Of a stretch of 64,000 bases of DNA, positions 49,792 to 62,713 are shown piece after piece (the stretch's first letter is position 1; each line of letters starts with the position of its first letter). Position numbers and translations under genes: made by a program. The DNA is taken from contig JAQFVV010013364.1 in NCBI GenBank assembly GCA_028023455.1, forward strand, positions 79,306-143,305. The letters are read 5' to 3'. The notes under the pieces are model-generated. The model made no database searches, had not been told where the DNA came from, and worked only from the letters and a program-made list of their open reading frames with translations. This DNA comes from Epiperipatus broadwayi. Its lineage: Eukaryota; Onychophora; Udeonychophora; Euonychophora; Peripatidae.

Positions 49792-49810
49792 AACCAAGAC
49801 AAATAAAGGC
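49728..49810. repeat. Perfect 20-bp inverted repeat around a (TA)n core
   Basis: GCCTTTATTTGTCTTGGTTA (49728-49747) is exactly complementary to TAACCAAGACAAATAAAGGC (49791-49810). The ~43-bp loop is (TA)n. It may be the remains of a small element whose palindromic centre expanded as a microsatellite, or a hairpin formed by replication slippage. Confidence 0.85.
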
Positions 49811-50674
49811 TGTGTACATATGAACCTATATAATTTAGAATTATTTAACCCAAATCTATAATGTAGATCAGCTAAACAAACCACTAGTTGTTTGTAATGA
49901 ACACAATTCTAAAAGTGATATACTAAAAGCATATGCCCAATTAATAGCTAAAGCTAATAAAAGAAGCAAATATAAAAAGGGGAATTGTGAAATGTGAAAT
50001 ATAAGAATACATAAAACTATTCACATGCTCATTAAATAAAAGTTATTAAGAATTAAAATTTAAAAAAAACCCATTCAATTTATTTTAACCTCTTAAATCA
50101 AGGGGCAATGTGAGAGTATGCAATACTTTCACATAAGTATGTATGATTAGTATATATTTTATTATTTTTGTTTTATATAAAATTAAAACAAGTAAAAATA
50201 ACTATTTTCCATTCATTAATATAATATTGTATAAAATAATAAAATTCATTAACCAAAACATTGACACAGAGATAATCTTTAAAGTCAAGTCACAGCCTAG
50301 CAACTAGTACAAAGAAAATGAAATTAAAAATTCAGTTATTCATTATAAAATGTAATTATTAATTACAGAATGTAAAAATCATGAAAACCAAATGACATAT
50401 GCCGTACATGCTACCAGAAGTTGATTCTGCTGTAAATACTGAATCAATTTTTTTATTATAATTTATCTATCTTTTGCTGATGTACTAGCTCCTTTATACA
50501 ATAATTTTTACTGTGTTCAAATATAGAATACTTACAAAAGATAGATCGATAAATTGGATGATTTGCTTATCGAAGAAAAGTTTTATTAGAAAACAAACTT
50601 TAATATTACTCAAATAGAAGAGTAAATAAATTACTCTCTATTAATATTATTAATAGTTTCTAAACAATAATATA

Positions 50675-50749
<75 letters not shown>

Positions 50750-52215
50750 TTAGAGCAGCTTATAAAAGCCTTCTAAATTGGAATTCTGAAACAGATAAAC
50801 TTTTTCAGAAGACATTTATATATTCAAATCAAGATTAATTTAAGATTATATCTATAAAGAAATGCCTTATGACTAAACATCACTTGTCATAGGATACATA
50901 ATGCTATTGTTTTAACTGAGGATAAATGTGATTGTTTATTCTTACTGAAATGCTTACAAGTTATATAATGTTCATCTACATAATCTAAATGAAACTTTAA
51001 TTGGTAATGAAATTGTTTATGGAAGAAGATGGCAGCATAATGCAAGAAGAATGTTTAGGAACAATTAGATACCTGGATAGCTTTCCTATAATTGACTTCC
51101 ATGGAATAAAGAACTTTATTCTTAATGAACATTACTTCTCAAACATGGAAATGAATAGGACATTAATATGAACTTTCATTATATCATATCCTCTTTGTGA
51201 AATGTCATTTAAAAACATTAATTTTATTTTCTTTGTTACTAAAATCCTTTGCCTTTGGAATAATTCATTTATAAAAAGACTAAATGAAGATGAATAGAAG
51301 ATTATGAAGTCAAATATTTTTTTTATATTTAATAAAATTTAGATCTTCTATGAAAGTGACTTGATGGGGGTTTAAACTGAGTTACAAAAGTAAACTTAAT
51401 ATGAAGGCAAGAGTTTATCATTCTTCATATTGGATTTATTTATGACATCGACAGAACATTGTTGTTACTAATTTAATTAACATGATAATGTTTGTTTGTT
51501 ATTAGTTGTGTAAATGACTAATATCCTGTATGAAAGATTGTATATTTTTTAATGATGACTTTACATAGGAATGGTCTCATGAATTTGGAATTCTCTTATA
51601 TAAACTTATAAAATAATAATATTATTATATGTATATATATATATTAAATTAATATTAGCTAGTTTAGTATTTTTATAATTTCTTTTTCGTAAATTATAAA
51701 AAAAATGTTTTAATAAATATCTATTATGGAAATATGAAAAGACATTAACTATTTAATATTATAAAATAGTACAGATGGAATCAAATCCTTATAATTATTT
51801 TTGTTATATTAAATAAATTTGAATTGTTATTCTTTAATAAATATAGTTTATGCTTATTTTAAATTTAAAGAAGTTTGTAATTTATTTAATTTATCTATTC
51901 ATTTTACAAAACAAAAATAAAGTCAAACACATATACCCACACACATATATTATAGTTATTTAATATCCTAATCACTTAGTTGATATAAAATATATTGAGA
52001 TTATATTGAGTATGATTATTGCTGTAGAATTGATGGAAAACCTTGAAGAGAGTTAACTGCAACTTCTTCCTGTGTTTGAATTCTGAGCATAATAGAACAA
52101 TGAGTAAAGATGAAGGTTGAATGATTTATTCTAGATTGCTTTTATATTAAATATTTAATATTAAATTATTATTATTATTGAAGTATATTGAATTTTGGAT
52201 TAAATTTAGATCATC
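49811..52215. other. AT-rich DNA, no gene seen; (TA)n palindrome near 50.7 kb
   Basis: About 50650-50745 is an AT-only palindromic stretch (ATATTAATATATATATATAT repeated around TTAATATATTATATA). No protein domain is readable on either strand. Confidence 0.5.
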
Positions 52216-52219
52216 TTTC

Positions 52220-52710
52220 ATGTGAAGACCCAAAATCTGATCATAGTGAGATGCGACCTCCTTGACGTTCCTTTTTTGAGACTTATTGGATTTTCAAAAG
52301 AACTTATTAAATCTCAAAGTGTTTATTCTTTATGAATCATCTCTTCAGTCTCAGTTGACTCTGAAGTATCCCAGTAATTATTTTAGAATTATCTGGTCCT
52401 ACTCTCATCATAGGTTAGTTGACCCTATTTTTGATGTTATCTCATTGCTCATTCTTTTTCTAATTAAACATATCTATTTACTATCATTCTGGTTGCCATA
52501 GTAAGGCTTCAAGCAATGTGCATTTATGTTCCTTTTAACTCTCCATTCATTTTGATCTAGAATGCATTTGGAGCAGACTGCTTTATAATAGAAAAAGGTC
52601 CCCATATTTATTGGTGGTAGAAGTTATGATACTTTTCTTCTATTGGATTGCTTGGATGAGGTATTTTAACAAACACTTTGTCTCTGACTTTAAATAAATA
52701 AGCATTATTA
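52220..52710 (-). pseudogene. Ty3/gypsy-type integrase C-terminal remnant
   Basis: On the - strand, about 52700-52590 reads LFKVRDKVFVKIPHPSNPIE then EKY, then WGPFSIIKQSAPNAF (about 52610-52565, with a stop just before it) and IKMNGELKG with MHIA (about 52555-52510). The F-GD-V-V---P----KL-KY-GPF-I----AF-I layout is the chromodomain-adjacent GPY/F region that ends gypsy integrases. Only this tail of pol is left. Weaker traces continue to about 52220. No LTR was found next to it. Confidence 0.7.
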
Positions 52711-55700
52711 AGACAAATGTAATAGCAAATTAAGATGAAAAAAATTCTTATACTCTCTTATAAGATAAAACTCTTAATATTTAAAACATATTTCATAAAA
52801 ACTGTTAGATTACTTTAAATTTTCTTCTCACAACACATCCTCAAATACAATTATATCTTATAACTATAATAATTATCTTATTTTCATAATCAGATTTAGT
52901 ATTAGATTTATCTTTTATTAAATAAAAGCATATCTTCCTATGATTTGCCACGTTAACTTCTTAAAATCATTTGTTCTTAAAGGGAATAATTTTTACTTAA
53001 ATAATATACATAAAATATAACTCAGGGTTCTTATATGATGAATAATCTTATAATTATAATTTTGTTTGAAATATAATAAAGAATGTAATCCTAATAAAGT
53101 AAGAAATTAATAAGCCATAGTCTTACCCTTAAGATAATTTCTTATTAAATTACCATTATAAATTTACAGTTTAAATTAAACATGGAAAATTCTTAATTTT
53201 AAAATAAAGATAATATAATAGGATAGCATTCTTGATATCATGAATAAATAAGGGATTTTATGACTACTCAAAATATCACACTGATAGATTTTCTTTTAAT
53301 CTTCTTTTAAAATAAAACCAAGCAAATCTTAACATAACTCAAGTGATCATCTACATAAATGAAATTGACTAAAGTAATTTTATAGCAAATAAATAAATAA
53401 ATAATTATAACTCTTTTCAATTAAATAAAATAATATTTTTTCTTTGATGTTTTCTTAACATCAGAAATACAATTTAAATAAAGTTACTTTCATATCAAAT
53501 TCTTTGTATTCATGCATTCTCACAAAAAATAACATTATGTGCTAAATATTAGATTCCTGAAAGATTGCAGATTATGATGAAAGATGAGAAAACTTAAATT
53601 AATAATAAAAATAACATTTATTTAACATTAAGAATATTCAAAAGACAAATATCTAGCTTTTTTAGAAAGTTATCAAAATGAATCATCAAAAATAAAATAG
53701 AACAAAATATAATATAAAAAAAAAAGATGTATTACAGTTTTCAAATAAATAAATAATATTAATGGTTAACAAAACCTTCTACAACTTTGAAATTTTTAAT
53801 AAGTTCTCTCATTTGACATACAGTCATATAATAATAAAGTCCCCAATTAAACATATTTAACACCCTAATTAAAATATAAACTTACTAATCCTTATTATGT
53901 AATGAATGTTGAATAAGATATGTATTATATGCTGAAGTCATGTATAAAATTTTACATTTAACATTAAACATTTTATCAGAATTAAAATACTGAGCCACTC
54001 AATAGCCATGAGACCTATACACCCAAATAAATAAATAAATACTGAGATAGACTAAGAGTGCAACTTATGGTAAAAGTGGCATTCCTTAGTATGTACAAAA
54101 ATATCAATTGCCAGGATAAAGTTATAGTAGTACCTACCCATAGCTGAGACAAATATATCACAAACAAAATCCATCTTAATGATTATAGAAGCAAAGGCAA
54201 AATTATAATAATGGCATAAACACAAAGAAAAGTACCTACATAAGAGGCAATAAATAAGCTAGAACTTAAACACTAGACAAAAAATAATAAGAATCAGATA
54301 AGAGCAACTATAAAGATTTGTTTTAATAAAGTATTATATGTTTTAATAAAAGATAAACAAACAATATAATTCACTAGGAAAATATAACACAATAAAAGAG
54401 AGAGATTAAACTACTATCTCTTTAAAATACACTGGAAAAATAATATAATAATAAGAGAGAAATTAATGTCACAATATCTTTAAAACAATAGTGCTGACCC
54501 AATAAAGTCATTTTCATGATAAAATCATTTTCACAATGTTGTTATTGATAATATTTATCATGGAAAGATGATAAATTTTTGAGAAAATTGACAATCAATA
54601 AATGAAAATTAATTCTTTAAATAAAACATTTGAAAATAATAAGGCATACTATTTAAGTGTAATTCATTCATTAGTAGCATGCTCTTTTATACATTAATAA
54701 ATGTGAAAGTGAACATTTGTCTCTAGTTCAATATTAAACAGCTAGCACACTGATATTACATAAATGCATCCAGCAACAAGTTTTATAAATAAAACTAATG
54801 CAAAAAGTTGTGAATAGTTTAATTATTTCCTTGTCAAAAATATATTCATTTTGAAATTGGGCATTTATAAAATACTTAATTGTTCCAACAGGTTCTATAA
54901 TTTTGAGCTAAATAGTCTTTCATTTTAAATGAAATTATTTCACAAGAAAAGCTCTTTTAACACAATAAAGATTTAATATATTTCTAATATAAGAGTTGCC
55001 TAAAGAAGTTATTAAATACATTTAAAATCTTAAGTTTCTCTATATATCTTAGAAATTATTGTTTCCATAGTAAAGTCTACATATAACATACAAATTAGAA
55101 TTAATAAAGTTCTTAAAAAGTATGGATAATAATAATATTTTTTTATCAAATTCCATTGAAATAATTGATTCTTGGAAAACAGTTTGATTTTTAAAGTGTT
55201 TGATGTTTAATTTGCTTATACTGTAATTTATTGTTAAACAATTTCTAATGCTGAGAAGTTTTAACAGTTGCAGATTAGCCTGGATAAATATTACTTTAAC
55301 AATGCATTTGTTTAAATTTTAACTTACTAAATAAAATTAGTTAAAACAAATTAATTGGTTAAGTTAAATTAAGAATTTAAGTGAGAGTTAAATGAGAGCT
55401 GAGTATGTGTGTGTCAGTCTTCACTTGCTTTTATAAGGCAACCCTATCTGACCTAATTAACAAAAAAGGCTATAATTTTTCAGTAACTATTAAAAAATTT
55501 CTAAAATTAGATTTAATTTGCATAATTCTATTAGAAATTAATCTTTAAATGATTTTTTTTAAAAAAAAATTATTTAACAAATTGAAATATATTACAATAA
55601 ATAAAATGTTACATTCTTTAGACATAATAAAATTTAGATTGTTTAATAAAATATTACAATACAATATTTATTTTAAACATTTTTTATAGGTAAGGTCTCA

Positions 55701-58700
55701 TAAAATATTTAATTATCTTTACAATAAAAATAATTTTAAACATTAGCAATTGAGAAATAAATCTGAACATTAGTTTAACAGAAAGTCCTTAAATTTTAAT
55801 AACTTTTACATACAAGAAAACTCATATATGTTATTAAATTCTTTATTTAAAGCTTAACTACAGGAATTAATTATTGATTATTAGAAAATACTCATCTTTT
55901 TAATCAGCTAAATTTTAAAATTATCTAATTAAAGTATTTTTATTACAGTTAAGATTAAAGAATACATTCTATTAACAAGTAACTTAAATATTTAAGATCT
56001 AGTCTTAAAGTTTGAACTCATTTTAATGTTCTGCTCTGATATTTAAGTTTATAAACTATAACATCTGAACTAAGATGATTTCACCTTTAGTATTTTAAAA
56101 TTAAATTTATTAGCACTTTAAATCACAATAACTTCAGAAGTAAGCATTTTAAAATTATAGAAGAGTTACATAATAGATTTAAACAAAGTTTACTTATTGA
56201 GAAAAAAATAAATTATTAATTTTTTTTAAATATTATGTCACAATATGTATATGAACACACATGCATGTGTAATAGCAAATTAAATTAAATTATTAATTCT
56301 AATTTGTCTCAAACTATAATATAAACTATTCTAATAATATACAAAAAGTAAATGAGCCTAAATGAAACATTATACATGTTTGCACACATACATGATTTTT
56401 ATAATATAAAAACACTTTAATTTTTAATTATTTTCTGGTTAACATTTTAAAACTGTAAACTTAATAATTATTTTAAAATAACAAAACAAATTTGGATCAC
56501 CTCTTACATGTTTCTAAATATGAATTAAATAATAGTCACTAATGCAAATTTTCAAAATAAAATTTAAAAAATATTAAATTTTTTTTATTATCATTCTTAA
56601 GTTTTCATTATTTCTCCTGATACTTTAATTGTTCTTTATAATGAACTTAACATTTTTCCAAACTGGTTTATTAGCAACCTCCTAATATTTGTCTTCTATT
56701 GTTAATTTATTCAAAGTTGCCTGTTAATTCAAAGCAAATCATAAAAATATTTTTTATAAATTTTCTTTACAATAAAATTAAAAATTTAAATAATATTCAT
56801 AATGTATATGAATAATACTGTACTTCTTTTAACAATAGATTTCTTTATTTATGTTGCTGTATAGATATAGATCACTTTCATGCATGGTAAAATGCATATT
56901 ACCTGATTTCTATACTGACAGTAGCTTTTTTGCTCATCTGTATTTCCATATGTATATAAAATACGCTTCATTTATTGATGGTCTCTCCATTATTATATTT
57001 ATCTAACAATAGTAGGCTTATTTTTTATCTGCTTCTTTTAAAAATATGTAGAATAGCTTTTTTATTATACTGAGTTTGATAAAGCTTTTTTGTCTGCTTG
57101 TATATGCAAGGTGGTCAGTCACATATATGGATTGTATTACAAAAATATATTTATTTACTGGAATAGATTATTCAGTTACATATGGTTTTCAACTTCCTAT
57201 AACTACTATACAATCTGAACTTTAGATAAAAATAGTGTTTGCACATGCCTTGGCTATATTGATGATGGAGAATATTGATTGTATGTGTCTTAGGCACTCT
57301 CAAACTCTGTCTAGCATGGAGTCCTGATAACAACAATTCTTTTTTTGCTGATGCAAAAATGTATGAATGCACAAAATAATGGGCAGAAGTCAAAGTTGAT
57401 TTTTTTTCTCAATTAAATAAAAATACAAGTTATAACTGAAATAACAATTGTTTTCCATTATCTTAAATTAATCAAAACAATATTCACAATATTTTGCTTA
57501 AAGGACAAAGTATTTTTTTAAAAAATTCTAAATATATTTAATATTATTTAAGCACAAAATATTAAATTAACTTTTGTGATTATATATACATTAAGTGATC
57601 CCTTTGCTTGCATGAAATTATTTTTGTTTCTTTTGTTATATTAATAAATATAATATCAAAAGATATTTATTTATTTTGTAATAATTAATTTCAAAATATC
57701 AAGAGTATCATGTATTTAATTAATATTTAAGTTTTTCTAAACCTTATTTCAATCTTTAAACAAATGAAATTTTGCATATGTGCATTTTTTATTAACTTTA
57801 AAAATATTATAAACGCACACACACACACATTATCAAAGTTACTTACCTACTGTATTATGCCATAAAGTTATTATTATATTTTATGCCAATGCAAGATGGC
57901 CATTTCCATTAACAGTTCCAGGTATAATATACGATTATTTAATCTATACAATTATGAAATCTAATACATTCTTAATATAATTTTTATCTGGCCTACTTGT
58001 TAAGATTTAAATTTTTTGCTCATTTTATTGCCAGTATAAGCAAAAAATTATATGACAAATATTTGTAATGAAAGAAAATACATTTTCATCACATTCTATA
58101 TCATTTTCTAAGTTGAGTGAATAATTGACCTAATATATTTAATGCATATTTCTATATACTTATATAAACTAGATTTCTATGCAAATGGAAAATACTTACT
58201 TTTACTATCAGCTTTAGTTATATGTAAAAATAGCACATCGAGTAAGTTTTTAAACAAGTAAACATTTATAATATTATATATGATTTAGTTTTGATTTACA
58301 TAGAAAAGTTTTATTATTTAATCATGTTAATGCTTCAATAAATATAAAATTATAAGTCAAATAATTGTAGCTGAGCTTGAAAACATGGATTATCACTCAA
58401 TACTATTATTATCAGTATTCAAATTTTATGTGGATTCCTGAGAAACAAAGCATTTGTACACTGACATAATGCATATTCTAGAATAATCTGAAAATCATGA
58501 CTAAACTCCTTCACTTCTGATCCTCAACATTATTTAATAATAATAATATATTTCAAAATTGCATAATTTACTCAAATGTAATAAAAAACAAAAGAATGTT
58601 AGATTTTATATTAAATCTAAATATTTTTATAGAGTAGATTTGCCAGCTGTAGCAGCAACTAAAAAATGATGATGACTATTTTAATTCCAAGAAAAACACA

Positions 58701-58712
58701 CACACACAAATA
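52711..58712. other. AT-rich DNA, no gene or element recognised
   Basis: A 6-kb stretch with frequent stops on both strands. The only sizeable frame (57172-57393 on -) has no known domain. No long inverted repeat, RT or transposase wording seen. A short CA run is at about 57813-57828. Confidence 0.55.
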
Positions 58713-58962
<250 letters not shown>

Positions 58963-59049
58963 TAATACTATAACAGATAACTTTTGTGATGTCTATATAA
59001 ATCAAATATAAAACAAGCTTATATACACTTATAGAATATGCTGATCCAT

Positions 59050-62000
59050 TATTTGGTGTATTTGATATTAGAGAATGCTGTCTTTAAATTGTTTTTCAGA
59101 ATACTTTTCTTTATGAAATACTAAAATACCATGTCTAATTGCATTCTCAAATTTACTTGACTTTTTTCTTATCTTCTCAATGAAACAATCAACAGAAGTC
59201 TTGTATTGTTCATATATTTTATATGCTCAATCCAATAAAGATGTGATTTTACAATAATGGATTATAATATCCCATTTAGAAAGTTGAAAAATATATTTTT
59301 ATTTATCTTATGATTTTGCCATTATATTTCAAAAATATTATGCAGCTCCATAAATAAATTTTGTTAATGTTTTAATGTTAAAATGATAGTGTCTAAGTGT
59401 TCTTTTTATATAATAAATTAGAAAAACAACAGCTCCATACAGAACTCTAATTTAAGTGTGGTAGTTATTTCACATGGTAAATACTTTACTTTTAACTTAT
59501 TAAAAGTTGCATCACACAAGATTCTATTCTGCACCTCAATATCTTTGCCTACCTTCCTTTTTAAAAATCTATCTAGATATTTAATTGACTCATATTCTTA
59601 AGTTGACAAATATAGAGGCTAAAAGTTACTGAGAATTTTATTTTCATCTCTAGATGATAAAGAACCTGAGTTTTTTGAACATTAATTATTAAACCTAAGT
59701 TTTTATATATTGTAATCACAACATTAGATATATTCTGTAAATCGTCTTTTGAAGTGATAAAATAGTGCAATCATCAGCATACTATAAATGCAGAATCCAA
59801 TAATATAAAATTCTTGTTTTTGCTTTTAATATATTCATATTTAACAAGTAAACCTGTGTTGCATTTTAATATATGATTCATTAAGCTCCCTATAAACAGT
59901 TATGAGGATTAAAGACATAAAAATTGTACAAAAAAATGTTTAAGCCAGTAGACTGCCTTTGTTAACAGAAACTTTCAATTCAAATGCCTCAGATTTTACA
60001 GCTATAATAAGAACTCTTTTTCTCACTTCATTATAGAGAAGCTTGATAATGCAAATAAATTTTGGTGGACAACCAATTAATTTCAGTGCCATACACCTAT
60101 TCAATTAAGTAGAACAAGTGCCTTGACTAAATCAGTAAAAGAATTATACAAATCGCAACTTTGTTTTCGAAATTTTTATTACATTATTATGTAACAAAAA
60201 TAATGTCTATAATGTTTCTTGATTTTTTAAAAATCATACTGAGTCTCTGATAATCATTTATCTATGACTGAAAGATACTTATTCAACAAAACTTTTGAAA
60301 GTATCTTTGCTGCAGTTAGTAATAATGATATTTATAATAACATTTCATCCTTCTTATACTTTAAAGCCAAATATATTTATTTATTCATTACAGTTTTGAC
60401 TGTTCCTAGCAGTCTTCATAAGATCTTATTCTCCACTTTTTCTCTATTTCCTCCATGTTAAATATAGTAATGTTGTTTATTCTCATTTAAAAAAAAATGG
60501 AACAATACAAAAATCCTTAAAATTAGATGGTGTAACTTCTTCATGAGGACATAGATTACTAAATCAATATCACCATATTTTAAAACTTCTCCAGGTATCT
60601 CATCATAATCTGTAGCCTTTCCAATTTTAAAAATACAAGAGTTATTTTGACTTTTCTGAAATGAATATTTTTCTCCAAATACAAATAAGTAAATGAAATA
60701 TATATATCATCATAATTCATCATTTTATTTCTTGCATCATTATTCAAATGATCAATAACATACTTCTTCCACTTTTAGATAAAATGGATATATCATCAAA
60801 GTTATCATTTCAATTTGTGATTATATAAAAATGCTATCAACAGGTTTAATAGAATTGTGATAGTGTGCTCCAGATACATATGTTTTTTTTAATGCATCAA
60901 AAATATTTTTAAGTGGACCTAATTAATGAATGTCTGTATCACGTTGCAATTTTAATCCACCAATCAAATTTAAGTCTTCTTGTCAATTTCTATAGTTATT
61001 ATGAAGCTAAACTGTTAGTTTATTATTTTTCTTGGCAGAAAATCCTTCATCTATTTGTTTAATGAAATATGAAATACTCATTCATAATTCTTCTTTTTAC
61101 TGAAAGCAAGAAAAGATTTACTGATATCTATTGCATGCTCCCTAAAAGAATTTCATTCATTAGTAACATGAATGTCATCAAAGTCCAAATAATAGGTATT
61201 TCTAAATATCAATTTTCTTGTGAATATAATTGAAATAAGATTTATTTTTAATGCAATTGCCATTTTAATACTGGAACATACTTTACAATGATTGTCCAAT
61301 AGTCTGCACTTGTAAAAACTTAGATAATATAAACTTCTTTTGTATTGTGGTTACTAATTTTGATATAATTTATTAAATGCCATTTGTTTGGAGTATGGAT
61401 ATATCAATTCTTTTTATACTAAGTTCACAGCTAACCAAAGTGTTTGTGATAAGCAATTCATTTATAATGAAAAATTCATTAACAACATACAATTTGAGTT
61501 TATAGCATGTATATAGTTACTCCCAAATATGTTGACAAAAGTCTACTACTTGCGCAAATATTTACATGAAAGTCTCCAAAATGAAAAAAAGATCTTTTAA
61601 TTGTATTGCTGAAATAATACTATCAGCAAAAAATAAAAACTTTTTTTTGTGAATTCTCTGAATCTAATTTTGAAGCATATACATTAATCAAATAAGTGCA
61701 AGTGCTATTGTGCAAATCAAGTTTTAATACCATTTGTCTTTTATCAATACAGCACGGAATTCCACAAACAGAAGATACTAAATTACACATTATATTAAAT
61801 CTAACACTACATTGTTCTTTCAATGGGTGATCTGCTTTTCCAAAACAAATTTTTGTCTATCAGTTCTATTAAATTTCCTTCCTAGGTTAAGCTTCACTAA
61901 GAGCAGCTATATTAATCTTAAATCTTGATAGTTTATTAGTCATAGTTCTGTCCTCTATTCTGGCCTTAAGAATTTGTATAGTTTATATCAAGTAAAATTT
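59050..62000 (-). mobile_element. Degenerate LINE (LINE-C), APE-type, craniofacial-development-protein-2-like family
   Basis: A - strand non-LTR retrotransposon relic of about 3 kb. It follows the abundant invertebrate family whose endonuclease is often database-labelled craniofacial development protein 2-like. Endonuclease lies at the right (62000-61600), the linker at 60990-60560 and RT at 60110-59380. No ORF1 and no defined ends were found; a compound microsatellite lies just beyond its 3' side. Confidence 0.78.
59380..61985 (-). pseudogene. LINE-C endonuclease-reverse transcriptase (heavily broken)
   Basis: Endonuclease pieces: MTNKLSRFKINIAALSEA (about 61945-61890, the IAALSETR strand with the catalytic Glu still present in SE) and 61823-61623 with LVSSVCGIPCCIDKRQMVLK and LINVYASKLDSENSQ, matching GI--RLM-LRL and I-AYAPTLDS. 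Linker: DALKKTYVSGAHYHNS (about 60905-60855) and KIGKATDYDEIPGEVLKYGD (about 60630-60570). RT: SVNKG and TFFCTIFMSLIL (about 59970-59900), YADDCTI (about 59785) and LGLIINVQKTQVLY (59700-59655), then VLYGAVV (about 59440). The catalytic YADD is intact, but the reading frame changes repeatedly. Confidence 0.78.
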
Positions 62001-62536
62001 TCAACCATATACTCTATTTTTTAAAAAAAAAAACATTTATAATAGTTATCTTTAGTACTATCACTATCTTATTCTTTACCAATATTACTTATAATATTAT
62101 TTTTATAACTTTAATGATTAATTCATCAGACATGGATGATAACCTAGTCAGATTTGTAAGACATAACTATTTTTACATTATGTTTTTTTATTTCTTTTCA
62201 TTTTTGTTGTGGGCAAAGGATTCCCTAAATGTAGCTGCTAATCAGACAATCTTTCACCAGAAGAAACCATTGTTTCAAATCCAATTCCAATCTGATTCAT
62301 TGGTCAATCAATGCTTTTCTTTTATTAATATTCAAAGCCATCTATTATAAACATAGGGAATTATAAAAATACATGTTAGCTCTAAATTCAAATAAGTCAA
62401 ATAAATGGCTTAATCAAAATGATAATAGTAATCAATATATAAATCATGTTTTTGCTCTTGGCATTTTCTGACTTGTATGCCAAGAAAACTATAACTAATA
62501 AACACCACATGATCACTATTTCTTATGCTTGCTTAT

Positions 62537-62713
62537 AACACACAGCAAGCTAGAGTAATCAATGGATGCCAGAAGGCTTGTGTGTAAAATTCCCATCTAG
62601 GTCCTACTCATCCAATATCCCAGACTAGTTTCTGGCTTGTGACCTTCGTCAGTGAGGAGACTTAGATCTGAGAGTACTGCACATTCTTTGATTACTCTAG
62701 CTTATTGTGTGGC
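62537..62713. mobile_element. Short TIR element (~177 bp), MITE-like
   Basis: ACACAGCAAGCTAGAGTAAT C (from about 62540) is inverted at the right as GATTACTCTAGCTTATTGTGT (ending about 62711); about 24 of 26 positions agree. The interior (CTTGTGTGTAAAATTCCCAT, GGTCCTACTCATCC, TTCTGGCTTGTGACCTTCGT) is unusually GC-balanced for this window and non-coding. Confidence 0.75.

Noticed and set aside
57172-57393. 73-codon - strand frame with balanced amino acid use
   Set aside because: No recognisable motif, no neighbouring exon signals that I can support, and length within chance expectation.
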